Of a DNA stretch of 64,000 nt, positions 51,364 to 57,800 are shown in pieces (position 1 is the stretch's first letter; the number at the start of each line of letters is the position of its first letter). A program made the translations under genes and the position numbers. Source of the DNA: Streptomyces sp. NBC_00358 (GTDB lineage: Bacteria; Actinomycetota; Actinomycetes; Streptomycetales; Streptomycetaceae); contig NZ_CP107976.1 in the NCBI RefSeq assembly GCF_036099295.1, forward strand, positions 5,332,001 through 5,396,000, read 5' to 3'. A model generated the notes under the pieces. It was given only the letters and a program-made list of their open reading frames with translations, searched no databases and was not told where the DNA came from.

Positions 51364-52282
51364 TTGATCACGACGAGGCAGGTCCGGGCCTGGCGTACGG
51401 CGTGCCTCGCGCGGACCGGTGAGCCGACCGCGGTCAAGGCGTACCAGATCATGCGGGCGATCCTGAACACGGCCGTTGACGATGAGCTGATCCGCCGGAA
51501 CCCGTGCCGGATCAAGGGCGCCGACCGCTACGACGTACCGGAGCGTCCCACCCTCACCGTGGCGGAGGTGTTCGCCGTGGCCGACGCGATTGCCCCGCGC
51601 TACCGGCTGCTCGTTCTCCTGGGCCGCGTTCACCGGACTGCGCTTCGGTGAGCCGGCCTCGCTCCGCCGGCGGGCCGTCGACACGACGAACGCGACGCTC
51701 ATGGTCCAGCGCTCACAGGCGGAGATGCAGACGGGCGCACTCTTCGACAAGGCGCCCAAGTCCGATGCAGGGGCTCGGCCCGTGGCCTTCCCGACTGAAC
51801 TCCTGCCGGACGTGAAAAGTCACCTCGACAGCTTCGCTGGGGCCGGCCGTGACGGACACGTGTTCCTGGGCCACCGGGGCGGGCGGCTGCGGCGGAGCAA
51901 CTTCCGCGACGACTGGAGCAGGGCGCGGGCCAAGGCGCGGGCCAAGGCGCGCATCACCGCAGACGTGCACTTCCATGATCTACGGCATACCGGCAACACC
52001 CTGGCCGCATCAGGTGCGAGCCTGCGGGACCTGATGACCAGGATGGGTCACAGCACGCCCCGCGCGGCGCTGATCTATCGGCACTTGGTCAGTGGCCGTG
52101 ACCGTGAGATCGCCGATCGGCTCGGCTCGATGATCCGCAAGACGCGGGGCAGACAGACGACTAGCGGACCTTGTGGCACGGCCGCGTTCATACGAAAGGG
52201 CCAGTTCGAGAGGATCAAGCCTCTGAACTGGCCCTTAGTCGTGTGCCCCCGGCAGGATTCGAACCTGCGACACCCGCTTTAG
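51364..52282 (+). pseudogene. Tyrosine (phage/AICE-type) integrase, truncated and frameshifted
   Basis: The first frame reads ITTRQVRAWRTACLARTGEPTAVKAYQIMRAILNTAVDDELIRRNPCRIKG (in parts) up to LLVLLG. The next frame continues AAFTGLRFGEPASLRRRAVD to the active-site box FHDLRHTGNTLAA and MGHSTPRAALIYRH (catalytic R, H, H, Y). One extra G in CTGGGCCGCG near 51618-51622 explains the shift. The N-terminal region is missing. The C-terminal end runs into the tRNA-like sequence, as integrases next to an attachment site often do. Confidence 0.8.
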
Positions 52283-52289
52283 GAGTTCG
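52195..52289 (-). other. tRNA-Arg(CCT)-like 3' fragment with terminator, candidate attachment site
   Basis: Minus strand: CTCCTAAAGCGGG (anticodon loop with CCT, half stem), T-arm GCAGGTTCGAATCCTGC, acceptor strand, then a hairpin (52196-52213 with 52220-52236) followed by TTTCG. The 5' half of a tRNA-Arg is missing. This is the expected look of an attachment-site core left by an integrative element. The broken integrase ends inside it. Confidence 0.65.
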
Positions 52290-52367
52290 ATCTATGCCCG
52301 CCCCAGGTGCCGTTGTCGGCAGGTCCGGCGGTCGTGCGGGGGCGCTGATGTATGCCACCGTCCGGCC

Positions 52368-52393
52368 TCGTTGATGTCAGCCGTGGATGTCAG
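52368..52393. repeat. 26-bp repeated sequence, copy 1 (copy 2 at 56745-56770)
   Basis: The unit is TCGTTGATGTCAG, three bases, then TGGATGTCAG; copies agree at 24 of 26 positions. Copy 1 is just before the DUF4240 gene, copy 2 at the end of the small zinc-ribbon gene on the other strand. Confidence 0.6.
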
Positions 52394-52421
52394 ACGGCTC
52401 TGGCATCCTGCGCCAGTGACA

Positions 52422-52889
52422 ATGACATGGGCTGCCTTCTGGGCACTGATAGCCACCCTGAACGGCGAAGCCACGGAGGCGAGCTGCCTGCGCCTGGCCG
52501 AGGAGCTGAGTCGCCGTTCCGTCCCCGACATCATCGGCTTCGCGGAACGTCATGCCGAGGCTCTCTACCGCTTGGACCAAGAGAAGTTCGGGACGCTTCC
52601 GGTTGCCGACATGACGGACCGGAACGGCGAGCCCTTCCCACAGTCCGCTGATGTGTTCCTGTACGCCCGTTGCGCTGTTGTCGCCGCGGGACGAGCCGTA
52701 TGGGAAGGCGTCTTCTTCGACGTCGACAAGTTCGCCCCGTACACCTCCACCGAGTTTGACGGGGAGTGGCTGCTGTACGTGCCGGATCAGGCGTACGAAC
52801 TCGCTACCGGGAAGGAGTGGGACCGTTTGACCCGGTACTGCTGCGAGAGCTACTCCAACAGGGATGGATGGCCGGACCTGGAGAGCTGA
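52422..52889 (+). CDS. DUF4240 family protein
   Basis: The protein has 155 residues from ATG 52422; GTG 52416 is possible. It starts MTWAAFWALIATLNG, the usual W-x-x-F-W start of DUF4240, and goes on with FDGEWLLYVPDQAYELATGKEWDR. Function unknown; small DUF4240 proteins are common in Streptomyces accessory DNA. It is convergent with the GntR gene, 6 bp apart. Confidence 0.7.
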   Translation: MTWAAFWALIATLNGEATEASCLRLAEELSRRSVPDIIGFAERHAEALYRLDQEKFGTLPVADMTDRNGEPFPQSADVFLYARCAVVAAGRAVWEGVFFDVDKFAPYTSTEFDGEWLLYVPDQAYELATGKEWDRLTRYCCESYSNRDGWPDLES

Positions 52890-52895
52890 GATGGA

Positions 52896-53651
52896 CTACC
52901 GCTTGATGGGGATCTCGTAGACGATCTCGCAGTGGGCGGCGGGCACGATGATGTCCGCTGTTTCGACGGGGCGTCCTTCATCGCTGTAGTACGTCCGCCG
53001 GATGTGTGTGACGAGCGCGGCCTTCTGGATGCCGAGCAGCGACGCCTCCTCGGCGGTCGCCTGCCTCGGCTCCGGCTGCTCCACGGCGTGGCTGACGGTG
53101 ACACCGATGGCGGCCATCCGGTTCACGACACCCTCCCCGGCGTGCGGCCCTCCCTCGGGGAGGACGACGAGAGTCCCGGCGGTGAGGTCGTACGGCTCCC
53201 AGCTCGTCGACAGTTGTACGGGCCTGCCGTCAGCCATGAACTCGTACACCGTCCGGACGCACAGCTCGCCCTCGACGACGCCGAGCCGGGTCGCGATCTC
53301 CGCTGGAGCCGGCACCTTGGCGTCGGTCCGGCTCTCCCAGTCACCCTGTCTGCCCAGCGCCTTCATGTCCGCCCGGAACGGGGACCCTTGGGGCTGCTCG
53401 CGCGCCGATGAACGCACCACCCGCACCCGCTTCCGGGGCTCGGCGACGTACGTGCCCGATCCGGCCCGCCCCTCCAGCACGCCCTGGGAGATGAGCAGTT
53501 CCTGAGCCCTGCGCACCACGTTCTCGCCCACGCCGCATTCCTGGCCGATCTGGGCGCGGGACGGGAGGCGGTCCCCCGGCTCCCATACGTGCTCCGCGAT
53601 CCGCCGCCGGAGTTCGTCGGCGATGCGGAGATAGGGCGGCTGCTCAGGCAT
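52896..53651 (-). CDS. GntR-family regulator (HutC/UTRA type)
   Basis: The protein has 251 residues. The GntR winged helix is PYLRIADELRRRIAEHVWEPGDRLPSRAQIGQECGVGENVVRRAQELL (in parts), followed by a UTRA-like domain (VRTVYEFMADGRPVQLSTSWEPYDLTAGT, ALVTHIRRTYYSDEGRPVETADIIVPA). Two palindromes directly upstream are the likely autoregulatory sites. A similar palindrome at 57744 suggests that it also controls the OLD nuclease gene. Confidence 0.87.
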   Translation of the reverse strand: MPEQPPYLRIADELRRRIAEHVWEPGDRLPSRAQIGQECGVGENVVRRAQELLISQGVLEGRAGSGTYVAEPRKRVRVVRSSAREQPQGSPFRADMKALGRQGDWESRTDAKVPAPAEIATRLGVVEGELCVRTVYEFMADGRPVQLSTSWEPYDLTAGTLVVLPEGGPHAGEGVVNRMAAIGVTVSHAVEQPEPRQATAEEASLLGIQKAALVTHIRRTYYSDEGRPVETADIIVPAAHCEIVYEIPIKR

Positions 53652-53660
53652 ATGGAAAAT

Positions 53661-53691
53661 CTAGTCCACTAGCTCTAATCTAGTTAACTAG
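53661..53691. promoter_or_regulatory. Paired operators CTAGTnnACTAG upstream of the GntR gene
   Basis: CTAGTCCACTAG (53661-53672) and CTAGTTAACTAG (53680-53691) are perfect palindromes with centres 19 bp apart, about two helical turns. They lie 10-40 bp before the GntR start and also ahead of the divergent small-gene operon. Confidence 0.7.
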
Positions 53692-53729
53692 CTTCACGCA
53701 AAGTGATTGCCGGTGATGGAGGCTGCCCT

Positions 53730-54008
53730 GTGCCCGCTTCGGGAGTTAGCGCGGCGGCCCTCGCTGCCCGGCTGTCCGCCATCGGGCTCCTCGCGCGCCT
53801 GGAGGAGCACGCCTTACACACGTCAGTCGAAGCGGAGGTGCCGGAATCGCTCTCCGTCGAGTCCTGGCGGGAGGTCCTGGAAGTGGTGGCCGAGGCAGAT
53901 CGGTTCGGGCTCCTCGCCACCAGCCTGAACGGCCGCACCCTCTGGGCGGTCGTACGCAAAACGGTCCCCACGACGGGCGATGTCGGGGGACCGGGCCATC
54001 AGCGATAG
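53730..54008 (+). CDS. Small hypothetical protein
   Basis: The protein has 92 residues from GTG 53730 (GGAGG at 7 bp). A helical region (AAALAARLSAIGLLARLEEHALHTSV) is followed by a short alpha/beta part ending GRTLWAVVRKTV. A TTA leucine codon at 53814 makes it bldA-dependent. It is the first gene of a tight operon of small genes (53.7-55.8 kb). Confidence 0.6.
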   Translation: MPASGVSAAALAARLSAIGLLARLEEHALHTSVEAEVPESLSVESWREVLEVVAEADRFGLLATSLNGRTLWAVVRKTVPTTGDVGGPGHQR

Positions 54009-54020
54009 GAGCTGAACAGC

Positions 54021-54332
54021 GTGCTCAACCGTATCCGCCGCGCCGTATTTCTCACCAGGGCGCGTCATTGCGCCAGGGGCAGGCACCGCCGCCCTTTAAC
54101 GGCCGTCCGTCCGCCGACCTCTTCCACATTCCCCATGTCCGCTGACGCGTCGACGGTCATCTTCGGCCAGGCTTCCACCGACGCGGACCACCGTCACTCG
54201 CTCGCGGGTGAGGACATCGCCCTCGTCCGCCCGTACGTGCTGGCCTGGGAGAAGCGCGTCCGCACGCGCTCAGTGGTCGTCGCTCGCCATCTGCCGATCC
54301 ATGCGTGGTCGGCCCTCACGGGGGTCCACTGA
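54021..54332 (+). CDS. Small basic hypothetical protein
   Basis: The protein has 103 residues from GTG 54021. The N-terminal third is Arg/His-rich, the rest reads ASTDADHRHSLAGEDIALVRPYVLAWEKRVR. It contains a TTA codon (54096). Its stop overlaps the start of the next gene (TGATG). Such proteins occur in streptomycete element-borne GntR operons; their role is unknown. Confidence 0.55.
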   Translation: MLNRIRRAVFLTRARHCARGRHRRPLTAVRPPTSSTFPMSADASTVIFGQASTDADHRHSLAGEDIALVRPYVLAWEKRVRTRSVVVARHLPIHAWSALTGVH

Positions 54333-54553
54333 TGCCCTCGAAGTCCTCAATGCCGTCTCGCCGACATCTCCACATCGCGGACACCTCGGCCGCGCCCTAC
54401 CGCTCGACCGCCTGCCGCATCGGCACGCATCCCGCCTGCGCGGAGTCCTCCCCGGCTTCGGCCCCAGTCGACCTTCCCGTGATCTACGAAGCGTGCGACT
54501 GCCCGTGCCACCCGGCAGCCGACCGATTCCCCACCGCGGAGGTGGAGCGATGA
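54332..54553 (+). CDS. Small Cys-rich hypothetical protein
   Basis: The protein has 73 residues. Cys/His pairs CRIGTHPAC and CDCPCHP could bind a metal. It overlaps both neighbours by 1-4 bp, so translation is coupled. Not recognised. Confidence 0.55.
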   Translation: MPSKSSMPSRRHLHIADTSAAPYRSTACRIGTHPACAESSPASAPVDLPVIYEACDCPCHPAADRFPTAEVER

Positions 54554-54774
54554 ACGCATGGGCCCCCGGCGGCGCGCTGGTCGCCAGCATCGAAGTCACC
54601 GCGACCACCGTGCAGCGCGGCGACGTCATCCAACTCGGCGGCCGTGCCTGCCGGGTGAGAGACCTCTTCCAACTCTCCCAGGGGGCCAAGCAACTGGTCT
54701 TCGAGTCGGGCGAGCTGCTGACCATCCACGCGCGCACCCGGCTCGTCGCCGTGCGGTCGCTGAGAAGGCGGTGA
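54550..54774 (+). CDS. Small hypothetical protein, SH3-barrel-like
   Basis: The protein has 74 residues, ATGA overlap with the gene before it. Strand-rich: VTATTVQRGDVIQLGGRACRVRDLFQL, QLVFESGELLTIHARTRLVAVR. It may be a small barrel that binds nucleic acid or protein. Not recognised as a named family. Confidence 0.6.
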   Translation: MNAWAPGGALVASIEVTATTVQRGDVIQLGGRACRVRDLFQLSQGAKQLVFESGELLTIHARTRLVAVRSLRRR

Positions 54775-55514
54775 CCGTGTCCGTGCCCTCTCGTCACCAC
54801 ACCATCGCGGACGACCTCCGCCGCCAGATCGCGACCGGCCGCATCCAGCCCGGCGAACGCCTACGGTCCGAAGCCGACTTGGCAGACCGGTACAAGGTCA
54901 GCACGGTGACGCTACGGAGAGCTCTCTCCGTGCTCCAGGTGGAGGGACTCGTCGAGAAGATCCACGGCAAGGGCAACTTCGTCCGCCTCCCCCTCCGCAA
55001 GATCATGTACGTCGGCGGCTGGGGAACCCTGGACCCGTGGACCGCGGCCCAAGCGGCTCTACGCGTCACCGTTCGCACCACCACGGTTCAAGCGCACGGA
55101 CAGCTCACGACCTTGCTCAACGTCCCCGCGGGCAGCCCTCTCGCCGAGTTCTCGTGCCTCAGCCTCGAAGGAGCGTCACCGCACGGACTGGCCCGCATCT
55201 ACATCCCGCGCGACTTGGCGCCGGCCGGAGTGCTCGGCGAAGAATCCGCGTACGGGGAAGCGGCCACGAGATTCGCCGTACTTGGTCCTGCGCCGGCCGC
55301 TGTCCGGGAGACGGTATGCGCCCGCCCACCGACACCCGACGAAGCATCAACCCTTCGGATCGGCTCCACCGTGCCCGTCCTCGCCATCACACGCACCGCG
55401 ACCGACTCCGCCGGGCGCGTTGTCGAAGCCGCACTGCTGGCCTTCCCCGGCGACCGCATCGACGCGGTCTTCACCACCCACCACGTCATCGACGAGAGGC
55501 AGACGCAAGGATGA
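54771..55514 (+). CDS. GntR-family regulator with UTRA-like domain
   Basis: The protein has 247 residues, GTG 54771 overlapping the upstream stop. The winged helix is RHHTIADDLRRQIATGRIQPGERLRSEADLADRYKVSTVTLRRALSVLQVEGLVEKIHGKGNFV (in parts). The effector domain (AEFSCLSLEGASPHGLARIYIPRDLAP, ITRTATDSAGRVVEAALLAFPGDRIDAVF) is UTRA-like. It lies inside the operon opposite the first GntR gene, so the two may regulate one another. Confidence 0.85.
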   Translation: MTVSVPSRHHTIADDLRRQIATGRIQPGERLRSEADLADRYKVSTVTLRRALSVLQVEGLVEKIHGKGNFVRLPLRKIMYVGGWGTLDPWTAAQAALRVTVRTTTVQAHGQLTTLLNVPAGSPLAEFSCLSLEGASPHGLARIYIPRDLAPAGVLGEESAYGEAATRFAVLGPAPAAVRETVCARPPTPDEASTLRIGSTVPVLAITRTATDSAGRVVEAALLAFPGDRIDAVFTTHHVIDERQTQG

Positions 55515-55813
55515 CGACACAAGACGAACTGCGACTCCTCCCGTGGTCGGGCCCCGGCGGAAACCCCTGCTACCTGAGCACCGACGACCGGGACGGCTTC
55601 ATGTCCCGCCTAGCGGACAACATCGAAGCGGTCCAACTCGGCACGGCCGCCGAGCTGCTGGAGCGAGCCTCCGAAACGCTCGACGACCAGGACACGGACC
55701 CGGAGGAGAAGCAACGCCTGGCGAAGGAACTGACCGGGGCCCTACGAGACGTCCTCCGCGTCGCGATCAGCCGCGGTCACCTGCTGGCGGTGAACGAACC
55801 ACACGGCACCTGA
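55511..55813 (+). CDS. Small hypothetical protein
   Basis: The protein has 100 residues, ATGA overlap. It starts DELRLLPWSGPGGNPCYLST, and its helical second half (AAELLERASETLDDQDTDPEEKQRLAKELTGALRDVLRVA, in parts) may be a dimer helix. Proteins of this type follow GntR genes on many streptomycete elements. Last gene of the operon; a strong terminator follows. Confidence 0.6.
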   Translation: MTTQDELRLLPWSGPGGNPCYLSTDDRDGFMSRLADNIEAVQLGTAAELLERASETLDDQDTDPEEKQRLAKELTGALRDVLRVAISRGHLLAVNEPHGT

Positions 55814-55862
55814 AGAAGCGTCCGCACAACGGCGCCTGTCGATGACGGCCCTCCCTTCTGCA

Positions 55863-55904
55863 CGGGGAGGGGAGCCCGAAGACCATCCGGGGCTCCCCTC
55901 CCCG
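55863..55904 (+). terminator. Terminator of the small-gene operon, 15-bp stem
   Basis: Bases 55863-55877 pair with 55890-55904 without mismatch, 12-base loop, 50 bp after the operon's last stop. Confidence 0.8.
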
Positions 55905-56357
55905 TCATGCTGTACCGACCTGGTGCAGACGCGTCGCACACCGAGGCAGAGGCGAACCCTTTTGCGACCGCCTGAACCTCAGCCACCGAAAGTCAGCCAC
56001 GACGGCGGGCGCGCCAACCGACCAGGCGCGCGTGTCCCTCGCTGCACCCCCACCACGCTCAGCCATGCAGCCTGGTGACGTCCACCAGAGCGAGTAGCGA
56101 CGGCGACTTCTTCGTCCGAAGCAACTTGGGTGCGTGCGCCGCCTTGGGGCGGTGTGGATATGAGCTGTAGCGATGGTCCGTGGGTGTCCGCCGATGTTCG
56201 TCGGCGTTGTCACGCAGTTAGACACTCGCCCGAGGTACGAGCCGGCGCTTAGAAGGCGCTTGGCCCGTACGCTCGCAATCGAGCCCTGGCCTGGACAATC
56301 ACCCGCGCCGACGACGGCTTGCCACCCGACTTTGACAGGCATTCGACACGGCCCGGA
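55905..56357. other. 453-bp region without supportable gene
   Basis: Several short frames cross it, but none has both a ribosome site and a family-like sequence. It is somewhat lower in G+C than the flanks. It may be a junction between the small-gene operon and the next accessory genes. Confidence 0.4.
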
Positions 56358-56606
56358 CTACTCGTAGATGGTCGCCGCTCGCAGAGCTCGTGCGAAGAAC
56401 CTCCAGTCACCGCTGGCCGGCAACTCGCGGCCCGTGTTGCTGTACCAGCCGTCCGCGTCGTCGATCCATGCCGCCAAGGCCTCCAGGAAGCTTGGGAGGT
56501 CAGCGTTCTCCCATGAGCTTCCATCCTCGGCATGGCTGCGATGCAGGGAACGAACGAAAGCTGCCAGGTCTTCTCTGCTGTCGACGTGATCAGGAGAAGT
56601 GGTCAT
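56358..56606 (-). CDS. DUF7660-like small protein
   Basis: The protein has 82 residues. VDSREDLAAFVRSLHRSHAEDGSSWENADLPSFLEALAAWIDDADGWYSN (in parts) is the common pattern of a small acidic family found widely in actinomycetes, often linked with immunity-like proteins. Function unknown. Confidence 0.65.
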   Translation of the reverse strand: MTTSPDHVDSREDLAAFVRSLHRSHAEDGSSWENADLPSFLEALAAWIDDADGWYSNTGRELPASGDWRFFARALRAATIYE

Positions 56607-56766
56607 GCCCGGACCCTACTTGGCATGCCAGCTCCGGGGCTCGGTGAGCACCGCCGGGTAAGTTCGGTCTACCTCGGCGTCGGCTGGGCCCAGCTGCGCA
56701 CACGAGAGTCATCTACGGTCACCCAAAGGTGCGGCTGTCCGTGGTCGTTGATGTCAGCGCTGGATG

Positions 56767-56967
56767 TCAGCCGAACAACTCCGGCACAGGGCAGATCTCC
56801 AAGGGCTCGTCCGGCCGATCCGCCCAGCTCCACCAGACGTGCCGACTGGCACACCCCCACAGTGATCGGCACGTCCGCCGGCCATCGTCCTCGCGCTTGG
56901 AGAGCACGAGGCCACCCGACTTCATGGGTCGGCTGCACTCAGGACAGGCCGGAACAACGCTGGGCAT
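56767..56967 (-). CDS. Small zinc-ribbon-like protein
   Basis: The protein has 66 residues from ATG 56967; GTG 56976 is an alternative. PACPECSRPM and TCRSLWGCASRHVWWSW give two Cys pairs and a His, as in zinc ribbons. Copy 2 of the 26-bp repeat overlaps its stop. Confidence 0.5.
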   Translation of the reverse strand: MPSVVPACPECSRPMKSGGLVLSKREDDGRRTCRSLWGCASRHVWWSWADRPDEPLEICPVPELFG

Positions 56968-57055
56968 GCGCTGCACACTAACCCGAGCCCCCTTACCCCG
57001 GGGAGGCCCCAGACGTGATCGCCCAAGCGCCGTCCCCGACCTGTGCAGCCGACTC

Positions 57056-57333
57056 TCACCGGGTGGTTGTGCCGGCGTGCCCGATGACCTCACCGTGGAT
57101 ACGTGCCCCGAGAACGGACAGTCCCATCCCCTCGGGCATGGCAATGATTTCGGCCAGCGCGACGGCGTTCGGAACTCCGTCGACCCGGATGAAGATGCCG
57201 AAGGGCTGACGTCCGATCACCTCTCCCGCGACGGAGCCCCCAGAGGGAGAACTGCAAGCGTCGCCGCCCAAACTTCCTCCGGCGACTGCCCCGGCACGTC
57301 GGGGCGGCGTGCTGGCCAGGTGTACTCGTCCAT
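57056..57333 (-). pseudogene. S1-like small protein, probably frameshifted
   Basis: From ATG 57333: MDEYTWPARRPDVPGQSPEEVWAATLAVLPLG, then the frame changes. In the next frame the sequence continues GSVAGEVIGRQPFGIFIRVDGVPNAVALAEI and SVLGARIHGEVIGHAGTTTR to a stop at 57056. The second part has the S1-type beta pattern. A missing G in the run of G near 57245-57250 would explain the break. It may also be a sequencing error. Confidence 0.55.
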
Positions 57334-57532
57334 AGGCAGATCATGACCTGCCCAGAAGCCCGCGACCACTGCGTTGTAAGGACGACTGTGGTCGGCGGCG
57401 GTGGTGCCCAGGTCACTCCGGCTGTAGCGGCAGCCCACGTCTACAGCACATGTCGACTGCGGCGGCCTGTCATTGACCGTGGTTGACCGCTCTATGTGGC
57501 ACGACTGTGGCACATGCAGGAGCACCGGCTCT

Positions 57533-57569
57533 GAGAGGGGCGGACGGCGTCACGGCATCCGCCCCTCTC
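57533..57569. terminator. Hairpin, 12-bp stem, between accessory genes
   Basis: GAGAGGGGCGGA pairs with TCCGCCCCTCTC across a 13-base loop. It has no clear gene to end on the + strand; it could shield the OLD gene from outside transcription. Confidence 0.6.
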
Positions 57570-57743
57570 AAATCGTCACTGGCTGCGGTGCCATCACGGT
57601 TCTCTTCCACAGCCCGTCGTACTTATTTCGGTAGACCGCAGCGATGTCGTCCGCCAGGGGCCGGTGGTCTAGGTGGGGCTGCCGACTTGGCACGGGATAT
57701 CTGGATCATGTGTGGGCGGGACGACTTCTCGGGAACCGGTAGC

Positions 57744-57764
57744 ACTAGATCGACTAGTCAACTA
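57744..57764. promoter_or_regulatory. CTAGTCAACTAG operator at the OLD nuclease promoter
   Basis: CTAGTCAACTAG (57753-57764) matches the CTAGTnnACTAG pattern of the GntR operator at 53661. An overlapping CTAG-N5-CTAG runs from 57744. It lies 37-57 bp before the OLD ATG. Confidence 0.65.
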
Positions 57765-57800
57765 GGATCGCGCACGGACCTAAGGGGAGGGGATTTCAGC

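Noticed and set aside
52292..52534. 80-codon minus-strand frame across the start of the DUF4240 gene
   Set aside because: It overlaps a better supported gene and derives part of its product from the 26-bp repeat.
56173..56367. 64-codon frame on the + strand
   Set aside because: No ribosome site, no family-like pattern, and neighbouring frames are equally open.
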